Shown: one piece after another, positions 36,521-45,174 of the stretch
How the letters are laid out: the number at the start of each line of letters is the position of its first letter
Numbering within the stretch: the stretch's first letter is position 1
DNA from: Flagellimonas aequoris
GTDB lineage: Bacteria > Bacteroidota > Bacteroidia > Flavobacteriales > Flavobacteriaceae
Assembly: GCF_003584165.1 (NCBI RefSeq)
Contig: NZ_QXFJ01000017.1
Span: 62,001 to 126,000 of the forward strand
Reading direction: 5' to 3'
Length of the DNA: 64,000 bases
The notes under the pieces: model-generated
What the model was told of the DNA's origin: nothing
Database searches by the model: none
What the model saw: the letters and a program-made list of their open reading frames with translations, nothing else
Program-made: the position numbers and the translations under genes

Positions 36521-37857
36521 AGCATCTGATCGACAGTATACAACATGTATCATGGAAGCTGGTATTGCCTCATCTAAACAAGGATTCATTCCTGTTAGTG
36601 GTCCTCCTTTCATTCCCATTTATAATCCAGGCCCAAGAAACGATATCCTTGGACAAATGTTTGAGACTGGTCCATATAAATTATCCGTTGGCCAAGCAAA
36701 CATCGCTGTTGACCGAACAGTTGGGACTGGATATTGATGTGATCAAGAAGGACCGCTTGCCCAAATTGGATCTCAATGGCCAGGCCACCTACCAATCCGA
36801 AGTAACAAGTCTTGGGGGGCAATTGATGAATGTTACCATTGACCCCCCAAATAAAGATCAATACCGCACGACATTGGATGCCAACCAATTGATTTACCAT
36901 GGAGGTCTGATCGATGCTTCGATCAAAGCTAAGGAGACCAAGGCCGCCATTGGGCAACAGGAAGTTGAGATTTCTTTATATGGGCTGAAAAACCGTGTTA
37001 ACCATTTGTATTTCTCCTTGCTTTTGTTACAGGAAAACCAAGATTTGTTGCGTGCAAAGGAATCCCAATTGACTGCAAGGCTTGAAGAGGTCAGGGCCGG
37101 TGTAAAATATGGCACCTTGCTTTCCTCATCAGCGGATGCATTGGAGGTCGAACTCATCAAAATCCAACAGCGAAACACAGAACTTTCAATGTCCAAATTG
37201 GATTTGCTTCAGCAACTCTCCATTATGATAGGCACCGACCTGCAACCACAGGTTGTATTACAGCGTCCGGAGGTTTTTCCCGTGGTTCCCGACCAGACAT
37301 CCAAAAGACCGGAACTTTTGCTTTTTGAGCTACAAAAATCCCAAGTCGATCTGTTATCGGATCTTTTGGAAAGGTCCAAACTTCCAAAGATTAGTGCTTT
37401 TGCACAGGGCGGGTATGGGAATCCAGGGCTCAACATGCTGGACAATACCTTCAACTCCTTTTTCATGACCGGTGTAAAACTCCATTGGAATGTCTTTGAT
37501 TGGGACAAAAACCGAAAAGAACGACAGTCTTTACAGATTGACCGAAATATTGTCGATTCTCAAAAAGAAACCTTTGAATTGAACAATGACTTGGAACTGG
37601 TCAACCTGCAATCCGAAATAGACAAAATGGAGGAGCTCATCCGATATGATGAACAGATCATCCCTCGGTTTGAAAAAATGGTCAAGACGGCAGAATCCCA
37701 ACTAAAAAACGGTGTGATAACCTCCTCGGCATATATCACCGAGTTTACAAATTTATATGAGGCCAAGAGCAACCTTGCCCTCCATAAAACCCAAAAACTA
37801 CTGAACCAGATTCAATATCAAATTACGCAAGGTACTTATGAAAAGAGCAGCAACTAA
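36517..37857 (+). CDS. TolC-family outer membrane efflux channel
   Basis: A 446-aa protein with a signal segment at about 22-40 (DSFLLVVLLSFPFIIQAQ) preceded by an extended N-region. The body has the two internally repeated helix-strand units of OEP proteins: ISLDKCLRLVHINYPLAKQ, DRLPKLDLNGQATYQSEV; then SKLPKISAFAQGGYGNPG, LHWNVFDWDKNRKER, and a long final coiled coil. It forms the trimeric exit duct for the HlyD/ABC pump encoded downstream. The ATG overlaps the TetR stop (ATGA). Confidence 0.93.
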   Translation: MKHLIDSIQHVSWKLVLPHLNKDSFLLVVLLSFPFIIQAQETISLDKCLRLVHINYPLAKQTSLLTEQLGLDIDVIKKDRLPKLDLNGQATYQSEVTSLGGQLMNVTIDPPNKDQYRTTLDANQLIYHGGLIDASIKAKETKAAIGQQEVEISLYGLKNRVNHLYFSLLLLQENQDLLRAKESQLTARLEEVRAGVKYGTLLSSSADALEVELIKIQQRNTELSMSKLDLLQQLSIMIGTDLQPQVVLQRPEVFPVVPDQTSKRPELLLFELQKSQVDLLSDLLERSKLPKISAFAQGGYGNPGLNMLDNTFNSFFMTGVKLHWNVFDWDKNRKERQSLQIDRNIVDSQKETFELNNDLELVNLQSEIDKMEELIRYDEQIIPRFEKMVKTAESQLKNGVITSSAYITEFTNLYEAKSNLALHKTQKLLNQIQYQITQGTYEKSSN

Positions 37858-37864
37858 GGCCCCT

Positions 37865-38758
37865 ATGACCAAAAAAACCCTAACAATATTGTCCATTTTC
37901 ACCCTGGTCGTTTCCCTTACATCCTGTAATGGTGGAGGGGATCTCGCTGATGGCTATGGAAACTTTGAGGCAACGGAGACCACCGTCTCCGCCGAAGCCA
38001 ACGGTAAAATTCAATTTCTGGATGTGGTGGAAGGAAACCTCCTTGAAAAAAATGAAGTTGTCGGGGTCATCGACACCATCCAATTATCGTTGAAACGCGA
38101 TCAATTGAAAGCCGCAAAACAAACCATTTACTCAAAATCAACAAACGTGCTCTCCCAGCGAGACGTGTTACAAGAGGAATTGCAGGTAGCCCAAAACGAC
38201 AAGAAGCGCATTGAAAGCTTGATCAAGGAGAATGCGGCCACCCAAAAGCAATTGGACGACATCCAGGGCAAGGTACGAATCCTACAGCAACAGATCAAGA
38301 GTGTCGAAACCCAGAACGCCCCCATTATCAATGAAGTCAAGGGCATTGAGGTCCAGATCGAGCAGATTGAGGACCAAATTGCAAAAAGTATCGTGAAAAG
38401 TCCATTGGACGGTACGGTATTGGTCAAATATGCCGAACCTGGTGAAGTCGCTGTCTTCGGAAGGCCCTTGTTCAAAATGGCCAACCTTGATGAAATGGAA
38501 CTCAGGGTATATATCAGTGAAGCACAACTACCCAACATCAAGATCGGTCAATCGGTCACGGTCAAGATCGATGATGTGGATTCAATGAGATCGTATGAAG
38601 GCACGGTATCCTGGATATCCGCATCTGCGGAGTTCACGCCCAAGATCATACAGACCAAGGAAGAACGGGTGAACTTGGTGTATGCTGTGAAGATAAAGGT
38701 CAAAAATGATGGAAGCCTCAAAATTGGCATGCCCGCCGAAATGTGGATTGCGAACTAA
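37865..38758 (+). CDS. HlyD/YbhG-type membrane fusion lipoprotein
   Basis: ATG 37865 places a lipoprotein signal (ILSIFTLVVSLTSC) at the N-terminus; 37838 is an alternative start overlapping TolC. The 297-aa protein has a split lipoyl domain (TTVSAEANGKIQFLDVVEGN, then KSPLDGTVLVKYAEPGEVA), a helical hairpin between (about 65-165) and a beta-barrel domain (MELRVYISEAQLPNIKIGQSVTV). It bridges the inner-membrane ABC transporter and TolC. Confidence 0.93.
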   Translation: MTKKTLTILSIFTLVVSLTSCNGGGDLADGYGNFEATETTVSAEANGKIQFLDVVEGNLLEKNEVVGVIDTIQLSLKRDQLKAAKQTIYSKSTNVLSQRDVLQEELQVAQNDKKRIESLIKENAATQKQLDDIQGKVRILQQQIKSVETQNAPIINEVKGIEVQIEQIEDQIAKSIVKSPLDGTVLVKYAEPGEVAVFGRPLFKMANLDEMELRVYISEAQLPNIKIGQSVTVKIDDVDSMRSYEGTVSWISASAEFTPKIIQTKEERVNLVYAVKIKVKNDGSLKIGMPAEMWIAN

Positions 38759-38784
38759 TCTATTTAACCCATAAAAGACATCCT

Positions 38785-39654
38785 ATGAAACTACAACATT
38801 TTATTGCAATGATCTTAGTATTCGTGTTGGGCGCCGTTTCCTTGATAATGGGAACTTTGGTACTTCTCGGCATCCACGAAGCAGGCCATGTTGTCCTAAA
38901 GGGACTGTTGGTCTATAATATCGTGCTAGGTGCCCTGTCATTACTGGTAGCTTACCTTATTTGGAATCGATCTAGGTCGACCTCAAGTTCTGTACTCCTG
39001 CTATTGTTGTCCCATATCTCCGTCCTGATCTTCCTCGTATTGTTTACAAACCATGTGGCCAAAGAAAGCATTAGGGCCATGGAAATCCGGGCCATCATTT
39101 GGGCACTGGTATTCTTACTCATCCAATGGGGTTCGTTCAAAAAATCAAATCTACAGACCAGGGGTTGGAGAGGCATGGCAGTGCTGTTGGGTGCAACAAC
39201 CATTATCCTCCATTCCTGCAAAAATAATCCGAACAGGCAAAGCTCAGATTCCCAAAGCAATCCAGATCAAATCCAGGTCGAGGAAGCCTCCCCAAATGTA
39301 CCGATCGCCCATGATGCATGGATCAATGAAATCCAACTGGACCATGGATCCAAATGGCTGGCGAATGCGGAGACCACCCTGGGGGTATCCAAGATGCTCA
39401 CTACCCTGAACGGCTTCAACGGCGGTTCCGTATCAGCGTACCAAGCATTGGGGGATGACCTCAACGACCTTAAAAATACCATTGTAAAGGAATGTACCAT
39501 GACCGGCCCTTCCCATGACAATTTGCATGTCTGGCTCCATCCATTGATCGAAAAAATCGAAGCCCTGCAAAATACCGACAGTGAGACATCAGGGGTTCAA
39601 AGGGTACATGATATTGAACAGCATTTAAATGGCTACTATGAATTTTTTGAATAG
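38785..39654 (+). CDS. membrane protein fused to a periplasmic helical lipoprotein-like domain
   Basis: The ATG at 38785 is chosen because hydrophobic sequence begins at once. Residues 1-125 hold four membrane segments (IAMILVFVLGAVSLIMGTLV, VLLLLLSHISVLIFLVLF and others). A second hydrophobic stretch then ends in a lipobox-like ATTIILHSC, followed by a polar linker and a helical domain (WLANAETTLGVSKMLTTLNGF, ECTMTGPSHDNLHVWLHPLIEKIEAL). The second half resembles stand-alone Flavobacteria lipoproteins, so this looks like a fusion or unusual arrangement. It is encoded between the pump's HlyD and ATPase genes. Confidence 0.65.
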   Translation: MKLQHFIAMILVFVLGAVSLIMGTLVLLGIHEAGHVVLKGLLVYNIVLGALSLLVAYLIWNRSRSTSSSVLLLLLSHISVLIFLVLFTNHVAKESIRAMEIRAIIWALVFLLIQWGSFKKSNLQTRGWRGMAVLLGATTIILHSCKNNPNRQSSDSQSNPDQIQVEEASPNVPIAHDAWINEIQLDHGSKWLANAETTLGVSKMLTTLNGFNGGSVSAYQALGDDLNDLKNTIVKECTMTGPSHDNLHVWLHPLIEKIEALQNTDSETSGVQRVHDIEQHLNGYYEFFE

Positions 39655-39696
39655 CTGTCCAGATTTAGGAAACCAAAACAATAGCAACCCATACCC

Positions 39697-40602
39697 ATGT
39701 CCATTCGTATAGATCATATCAGCAAATCCTACGGAAAGGTCAATGCTTTGGATGACATTTCCATTCAGGTCGACCAAGGGGAACTGTTTGGGCTGATCGG
39801 ACCTGACGGTGCTGGTAAGACCACCCTTTTTCGGATACTGACCACCTTACTCCTGCCCGACCACGGGTCGGCATCCGTTGCAGGGTACGATATCATTGCC
39901 GATTTTAAGGCCATTAGAAAACAGGTCGGATACATGCCCGGGAGATTTTCACTATACCAGGACCTCACGGTCGAGGAAAACCTTCGTTTTTTCGCCACGA
40001 TTTTTGGGACGACCATCGCAGAGAATTACGATTTGATCCGAGACATCTATGTTCAGATAGAACCTTTCAAAAGTCGAAGGGCGGGCAAATTGTCCGGTGG
40101 CATGAAGCAAAAATTGGCACTTTCCTGTGCTTTGATCCATAAACCCAAGGTGCTGTTCCTGGACGAACCCACAACGGGTGTTGACCCGGTTTCAAGAAAA
40201 GAATTCTGGGAAATGCTCAAAAGATTACAGGACAAGGGAATTACCATTCTCGTGTCGACCCCCTATATGGACGAGGCCGCCCTATGTGATCGGATCGCAC
40301 TCATCCAAGATGGAAGGATCCTTGAAATCGACACCCCAAAAGCCATTGTGGAGCACTATCCCAAACCCATTTTCGACGTTGGGGCCCACAACACGTACCT
40401 ATTGATCGAAAAATTGAACGCCTATGCCCATAAACACAGTGTATTTCCCTTTGGAGAATACATCCACTATACGGATCAACGGGATGGGTTCGATCCTTTG
40501 GAGCTCATGGCATACTTAAAAAATGAAGGGCTGCAGAACATCCATATCGAAAGGACCAAGGCAACGATTGAGGACACATTTATGGAATTGGCAAAACAAT
40601 GA
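39697..40602 (+). CDS. ABC transporter ATPase (YbhF N-half-like)
   Basis: A 301-aa ATPase: Walker A GPDGAGKTT (35-43), signature LSGG (132-135), Walker B VLFLDEPTTGVDP (152-164). The switch His is replaced by Pro189 (VSTPYMDEA), so its own hydrolysis site should be impaired. The extra C-terminal 80 residues are typical of drug/efflux ATPases. It overlaps the second ATPase gene by 4 bp, and together they correspond to the two halves of E. coli YbhF. Confidence 0.93.
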   Translation: MSIRIDHISKSYGKVNALDDISIQVDQGELFGLIGPDGAGKTTLFRILTTLLLPDHGSASVAGYDIIADFKAIRKQVGYMPGRFSLYQDLTVEENLRFFATIFGTTIAENYDLIRDIYVQIEPFKSRRAGKLSGGMKQKLALSCALIHKPKVLFLDEPTTGVDPVSRKEFWEMLKRLQDKGITILVSTPYMDEAALCDRIALIQDGRILEIDTPKAIVEHYPKPIFDVGAHNTYLLIEKLNAYAHKHSVFPFGEYIHYTDQRDGFDPLELMAYLKNEGLQNIHIERTKATIEDTFMELAKQ

Positions 40603-41327
40603 AGGAAGAAACAGTAATAAAAGTAGAGGGACTCACCAAGGTTTTTGGTGATTTCACCGCGGTGAACAAGATCAGTTTCCATGTCAGGAAAGGGGAAATC
40701 TTTGGTTTTTTGGGTGCCAATGGCGCCGGGAAGACCACTGCCATGAAAATGCTGATTGGCATTTCCGCTCCCAGTTCGGGTTCGGCCAATGTGGCGGGAT
40801 TCGATGTATATACCCAAACAGAGGACATCAAGAAAAGTATCGGGTATATGAGTCAAAAATTTGCTCTTTACGATGATCTGACCGTCAAGGAAAACATTCG
40901 TTTTTTTGGGGGTATCTATGGGTTGTCCAAGAATAGGATCTCCCAAAAATCGAACCTGCTCATTGAGGAGTTGGGCCTGGAGAAAGTCGCCCATAGTCTG
41001 GTGGGATCCTTACCGTTGGGATGGAAACAGAAAATCGCATTTTCGGTTTCCCTATTGCACGACCCAAAAATTGTTTTCTTGGATGAACCCACAGGAGGGG
41101 TGGATCCCATTACCCGAAGGCAATTTTGGGAAATGATCTATAAGGCTGCCAACAATGGCACGACCATTTTTGTAACGACCCACTACATGGATGAGGCAGA
41201 ATACTGCGATAGGGTATCCATTATGGTGGACGGCACTATCGAGGCCCTGGACACCCCAAAAAACCTAAAGACCCATTTTGGTTCGGATTCCATGAACGAT
41301 GTGTTCTTAAAATTGGCAAGAAGTTAA
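40599..41327 (+). CDS. ABC transporter ATPase (YbhF C-half-like)
   Basis: A 242-aa ATPase: Walker A GANGAGKTT (39-47), Walker B IVFLDEPTGGVDP, intact switch His195 (VTTHYMDEA), but the signature motif is LPLG (138-141) instead of LSGG. It is therefore the complement of the preceding ATPase: a heterodimer would have one consensus and one degenerate ATP site. It is translationally coupled to the preceding gene. Confidence 0.93.
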   Translation: MKEETVIKVEGLTKVFGDFTAVNKISFHVRKGEIFGFLGANGAGKTTAMKMLIGISAPSSGSANVAGFDVYTQTEDIKKSIGYMSQKFALYDDLTVKENIRFFGGIYGLSKNRISQKSNLLIEELGLEKVAHSLVGSLPLGWKQKIAFSVSLLHDPKIVFLDEPTGGVDPITRRQFWEMIYKAANNGTTIFVTTHYMDEAEYCDRVSIMVDGTIEALDTPKNLKTHFGSDSMNDVFLKLARS

Positions 41328-41339
41328 ACAGGTTACCAT

Positions 41340-42446
41340 ATGAAACGCTTTATCGGGTTTGTACAAAAAGAATTTTACCATATTTTCAGGGACAGAAGAT
41401 CCCTGTTCATCCTATTCGGGATGCCCGTCGCACAGATCATGCTTTTTGGGTTTGCCATCACCAATGAGATCAACAATGTTGACATCGCGATTCTAGATCG
41501 GTCCCAGGATGCCTCTACCAAAGAGATTATCTCAAAAATATCGTCATCGGAGTATTTCAGTATCCTCCAACACATAAAGGAGGAGGCGGAGATTGAGGAA
41601 GTCTTTAAAAAAGGGAAGATAAAGGCTGTGCTCTATTTTGAAAAGGAATTCAGTAAGAAACTGGTCAAGGAACACTCTGCCAAGGTTCAAATTGTGACGG
41701 ATGCGACCGACCCCAATATGGCCAACACCATCAGTAACTATATCAATTCCATCCTTTCCCATTACCAAGAGGAACAAAACCGGTCCATAACGTTGGACTA
41801 TCAGATCGTTCCCCAATCCCGGATGGCCTTCAACGCGGAACTGAAAAGTGTCTATATGTTCGTACCGGGGGTCATGACCGTCATCCTCATGTTGGTATCG
41901 GCCATGATGACCTCGATCTCGATAACCCGGGAAAAGGAATTGGGCACTATGGAGATTTTATTGGTATCCCCTTTGAACCCCTTTCAGGTAATCATTGGAA
42001 AGGTGTTCCCCTACATCTTTCTCTCCATCATCAATGCTGCCGCCATTGTCATACTGAGCATTTTCGTCTTCCATGTCCCCGTCAATGGCAGTCTGTTCCT
42101 GTTGGGCCTGGAAAGTGTGCTGTTCATTGTCACCTCCTTGGCACTGGGGATATTGATCTCCACTATTTCGGCCACCCAGCAAACGGCCATGATGATCTCC
42201 TTGATGGGGCTGATGTTACCAGTGATCCTTTTATCGGGCTTTATATTTCCGATTTCCAGCATGCCCGTTCCCCTTCAGGTCATCAGCAATATCGTACCGG
42301 CAAAATGGTTCATCATCATTGTCAAGGGAATCATGCTCAAAGGTGTGGGCATCAGCATTGTTTGGAAAGAAACCTTGGTCCTCTTGGGGATGACCCTTCT
42401 TTTCATTGGACTTAGTGTAAGAAAATATAAAATAAGATTGGAATAG
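41340..42446 (+). CDS. ABC-2-type permease (YbhS/YbhR-like)
   Basis: A 368-aa membrane protein with an N-terminal membrane helix (SLFILFGMPVAQIMLFGFAI), an extracytoplasmic domain of about 150 residues and five C-terminal helices. It contains the family motif VPGVMTVILMLVSAMMTSISITREKELGTMEILLVSP (residues around 175-215) at the start of the membrane block. It forms the transport channel with the next permease and is energised by the two ATPases. Confidence 0.93.
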   Translation: MKRFIGFVQKEFYHIFRDRRSLFILFGMPVAQIMLFGFAITNEINNVDIAILDRSQDASTKEIISKISSSEYFSILQHIKEEAEIEEVFKKGKIKAVLYFEKEFSKKLVKEHSAKVQIVTDATDPNMANTISNYINSILSHYQEEQNRSITLDYQIVPQSRMAFNAELKSVYMFVPGVMTVILMLVSAMMTSISITREKELGTMEILLVSPLNPFQVIIGKVFPYIFLSIINAAAIVILSIFVFHVPVNGSLFLLGLESVLFIVTSLALGILISTISATQQTAMMISLMGLMLPVILLSGFIFPISSMPVPLQVISNIVPAKWFIIIVKGIMLKGVGISIVWKETLVLLGMTLLFIGLSVRKYKIRLE

Positions 42447-42447
42447 C

Positions 42448-43569
42448 ATGCGGGTAATCCTATATATCATAAACAAAGAATTCAGGCAGATCTTTCGGAA
42501 CAAGGGCATGTTGCCCATCATTTTCATACTGCCGCTACTGCAATTGGTCATTCTTTCCAATGCGGCCACCTATGAGATCAACAACATTTCCTTTGGATAT
42601 GTTGACAATGACTACACCCATACCTCCCGCGCCCTGATAGATAAGTTTCGTGCATCCACCTTTTTTGATGTTTCCCAGGTATTCCCCCATCCAAAAGAAA
42701 GCGACCTGGCCATGTTACAAGGGGAGGTCGATGTGGTATTGACCATCCCCGAGCACTTTGAACGGGATTTGTGGAAGGACAAAAATATCGATCTTGGGGT
42801 GACCATCAATGCCATCGACGGAGCTGCCGCAGGGGTTGAAAATGTCTATATCACCCAGATAATCAAAACATTCAACAAGAATCTGTCGGTAGACATGGTC
42901 CAGCTGTCCAATAACACGGTACGACCCGTTCTCATCGAGGGCATCCCACTATTTTGGTACAACAAAACCTTGAACTATAAAACCTTTATGGTTCCCGGGA
43001 TCCTAGTGCTGTTGGTGACCATGATTACCTTGTTCCTTTCGGGCATGAACATTGTCCGGGAAAAAGAAATAGGCACCTTGGAACAAATCAATGTCACCCC
43101 AATTAAAAAGCACCACTTTATCATTGGGAAGCTTTTTCCTTTTTGGGTCATCGGCATGGGGCTTTTGACCATTGGGTTGGTATTGGCCAAACTCATTTTT
43201 GCCACACCCATGCTGGGAAGTCTGGCCCTCATGTACTTTTACACCTCCATTTACATACTGGTGATTTTGGGTATGGGTCTGTTCATCTCCAATTTTACGG
43301 ATACCCAACAGCAGGCAATGTTCATCGCTTGGTTTTTTGTGGTCATTTTCATCCTGATGAGCGGTCTTTTCACCCCTATCGAAAGTATGCCCAAATGGGC
43401 CCAGTTCCTGACCGAATTCAACCCTATCAAATACTTTGTTGAAATCATGCGCATGGTCATGCTCAAAGGCTCCGGTCTTACCGATATTTTGCCCCAGCTT
43501 CTCAAAACAACCCTCTATGCCGTGATCATGAATACCATGGCCGTATGGAGCTATAAAAAAATCAGTTGA
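42448..43569 (+). CDS. ABC-2-type permease (YbhR-like)
   Basis: A 373-aa paralogue of the preceding permease with the same layout: N-terminal helix (LPIIFILPLLQLVILSNAAT), external domain, then membrane block opened by MVPGILVLLVTMITLFLSGM and REKEIGTLEQINVTPI. It starts one base after the preceding gene stops, and its stop overlaps the LOG gene ATG (TGATG). This completes a pump likely to export toxic organic compounds; the substrate is not evident. Confidence 0.93.
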   Translation: MRVILYIINKEFRQIFRNKGMLPIIFILPLLQLVILSNAATYEINNISFGYVDNDYTHTSRALIDKFRASTFFDVSQVFPHPKESDLAMLQGEVDVVLTIPEHFERDLWKDKNIDLGVTINAIDGAAAGVENVYITQIIKTFNKNLSVDMVQLSNNTVRPVLIEGIPLFWYNKTLNYKTFMVPGILVLLVTMITLFLSGMNIVREKEIGTLEQINVTPIKKHHFIIGKLFPFWVIGMGLLTIGLVLAKLIFATPMLGSLALMYFYTSIYILVILGMGLFISNFTDTQQQAMFIAWFFVVIFILMSGLFTPIESMPKWAQFLTEFNPIKYFVEIMRMVMLKGSGLTDILPQLLKTTLYAVIMNTMAVWSYKKIS

Positions 43570-44336
43570 TGAACACACAAAACCATCCATTGCGACGATC
43601 GGAATCCAAATTTCTTCGAGGGCCTTTGTCACGGTTCAAGGAGCTTGCCTTTACCTTTCGGGTACAACGGAGCTTTATCAAGGCATTTCGGAAGATGCAC
43701 TTTATGGGACCCTGTGTGACCGTTTTCGGGTCGGCCCGCTTTCAACCCGACAATCCCTATTATACCCAAGCAGAGCAAGTGGGTGCCGCCTTGGCCGGTC
43801 TAGGGTTTACGGTCATGACCGGTGGAGGTCCTGGCATCATGGAAGCCGCTAACAAAGGAGCCTTTGAAGCAGGGGGATATTCAGTGGGCTGCAATATTAT
43901 TTTACCCTTTGAACAAAAGCCCAATCCCTATCTCCACAAGTGGATCGATATCCCCTATTTCTTTGTCCGGAAATTCCTGTTGATGAAGTACTCCTATGCC
44001 TTTGTGGTCATGCCCGGGGGCATTGGAACCCTGGATGAACTTTTTGAGGCGCTCACCTTGATCCAGACCAAAATGATCCAGGATTTCCCCGTGGTCATAT
44101 TTGGATCGGAGTACCATAGCGAACTCTGCAACCATATCAAGCTGATGGCAGCCAACGAGAGTATTGGATCCGAGGATATGAAACTGCTCTTTGTAACGGA
44201 CTCCATTGAAGAGATGCAAGAACATATCAAGACCCACGCAATCAAAAAGTTCAACCTTACCCGTAAACCCCAAAGACCAAAATGGTGGTTTGGGGAACAA
44301 AAGGTTCAGGGAATCTTCAAAAGCGTATCATCATGA
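43569..44336 (+). CDS. LOG-family (TIGR00730) nucleotide phosphoribohydrolase-like protein
   Basis: A 255-aa Rossmann-fold protein with the signature GGGPGIMEAANKG (85-97) and MPGGIGTLDELFE (148-160). LOG enzymes cleave nucleoside monophosphates to base and ribose phosphate, and belong to the wider SLOG superfamily that also includes nucleotide-signal sensors. ATG 43569 is used (an in-frame TTG sits one codon before). It overlaps the genes on both sides, so it is inside the operon. Confidence 0.92.
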   Translation: MNTQNHPLRRSESKFLRGPLSRFKELAFTFRVQRSFIKAFRKMHFMGPCVTVFGSARFQPDNPYYTQAEQVGAALAGLGFTVMTGGGPGIMEAANKGAFEAGGYSVGCNIILPFEQKPNPYLHKWIDIPYFFVRKFLLMKYSYAFVVMPGGIGTLDELFEALTLIQTKMIQDFPVVIFGSEYHSELCNHIKLMAANESIGSEDMKLLFVTDSIEEMQEHIKTHAIKKFNLTRKPQRPKWWFGEQKVQGIFKSVSS

Positions 44337-44725
44337 AGCAAAAGAGCATTATCAGAACCATTACCTTGGGCGGATTGGGCTTGTTTACGGCCATTACCCT
44401 GTTCCTCAGCAGTTCCATTCTATTGGATCTTTTTGGGATCCGGGAACATCAGGGCAACTATGTTCCCCTGGTCATTTGGAGCAACTTCCTATGTGGCTGG
44501 CTCTATTGCCTATCTCTCCTTGGATTGTTTTCCCATAAAAAATGGTCCGTTGTTCCCTTAATGGTGGCATTGTTCATCCTAATGGGAGCATTTATGGGCC
44601 TATTGATCCATATTTTGGATGGGGGTCTGTATGAGGACAAGACCATCACCGCCCTGTTCCTGAGAATCATCCTGACCCTTTTCTTCGCCTTGGGCACCTA
44701 TACTGTAACAAAACCCCGGTTATGA
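44333..44725 (+). CDS. small four-helix membrane protein of unknown function
   Basis: The ATG at 44333 overlaps the LOG stop (ATGA); a longer frame from 44282 lies within the LOG gene and is rejected. The 130-aa protein has four hydrophobic segments (LGGLGLFTAITLFLSSSILL, LVIWSNFLCGWLYCLSLLGLF, VVPLMVALFILMGAFMGLLI, LFLRIILTLFFALGTYTV). No family was recognised with confidence. Confidence 0.75.
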   Translation: MKQKSIIRTITLGGLGLFTAITLFLSSSILLDLFGIREHQGNYVPLVIWSNFLCGWLYCLSLLGLFSHKKWSVVPLMVALFILMGAFMGLLIHILDGGLYEDKTITALFLRIILTLFFALGTYTVTKPRL

Positions 44726-45174
44726 AAAATATACTTATCATCAGTTTCACATCATTTGTACTGTCCACATCCATAACCTTCGATCGAGTACACTCCAATA
44801 TGAACCCTTCCCTGACCGTAAACGTGGAAGGTTTACGGAGCTCAAGGGGCGTGGTTCAATATGCACTGTACGATAGGGAGGGATCACTTCCCGATCAAAA
44901 GTTCAAAAAATACCATCAAATAAGGACGTCGTCCATATCCGATGGAAAGTCCTCCACAACCTTTACCGACCTTACACTGGGTACCTATGCCATCAGTGTG
45001 CTACATGATGAGGACAAGAACGGCAAGATTGAAATGGGATTGCTATTGCCCAAGGAGGGAATCGGCTTTTCCAATTTCAAAACGATTGGCCTGTCCAATC
45101 GTCCCAATTTCAGCAAGGCAAGCTTTGACCTGGTCAAGGACAGTACTATCGTGGTGAACATGATCTATAAATAA
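44722..45174 (+). CDS. DUF2141 exported protein
   Basis: A 150-aa protein with an N-terminal hydrophobic signal (NILIISFTSFVLSTSITF). The DUF2141 beta-sandwich follows: LTVNVEGLRSSRGVVQYALYD, LGTYAISVLHDEDKNGKIEM, PKEGIGFSN. It overlaps the preceding gene by 4 bp and abuts the next. Its function is unknown; the HDEDKNGK segment looks like a metal-binding loop. Confidence 0.87.
   Translation: MKNILIISFTSFVLSTSITFDRVHSNMNPSLTVNVEGLRSSRGVVQYALYDREGSLPDQKFKKYHQIRTSSISDGKSSTTFTDLTLGTYAISVLHDEDKNGKIEMGLLLPKEGIGFSNFKTIGLSNRPNFSKASFDLVKDSTIVVNMIYK

Noticed and set aside
38060-38072. Second copy of the tRNA-Pro fragment (GTCGGGGTCATCG)
   Set aside because: Only the first eight bases match and it lies inside the HlyD coding region.
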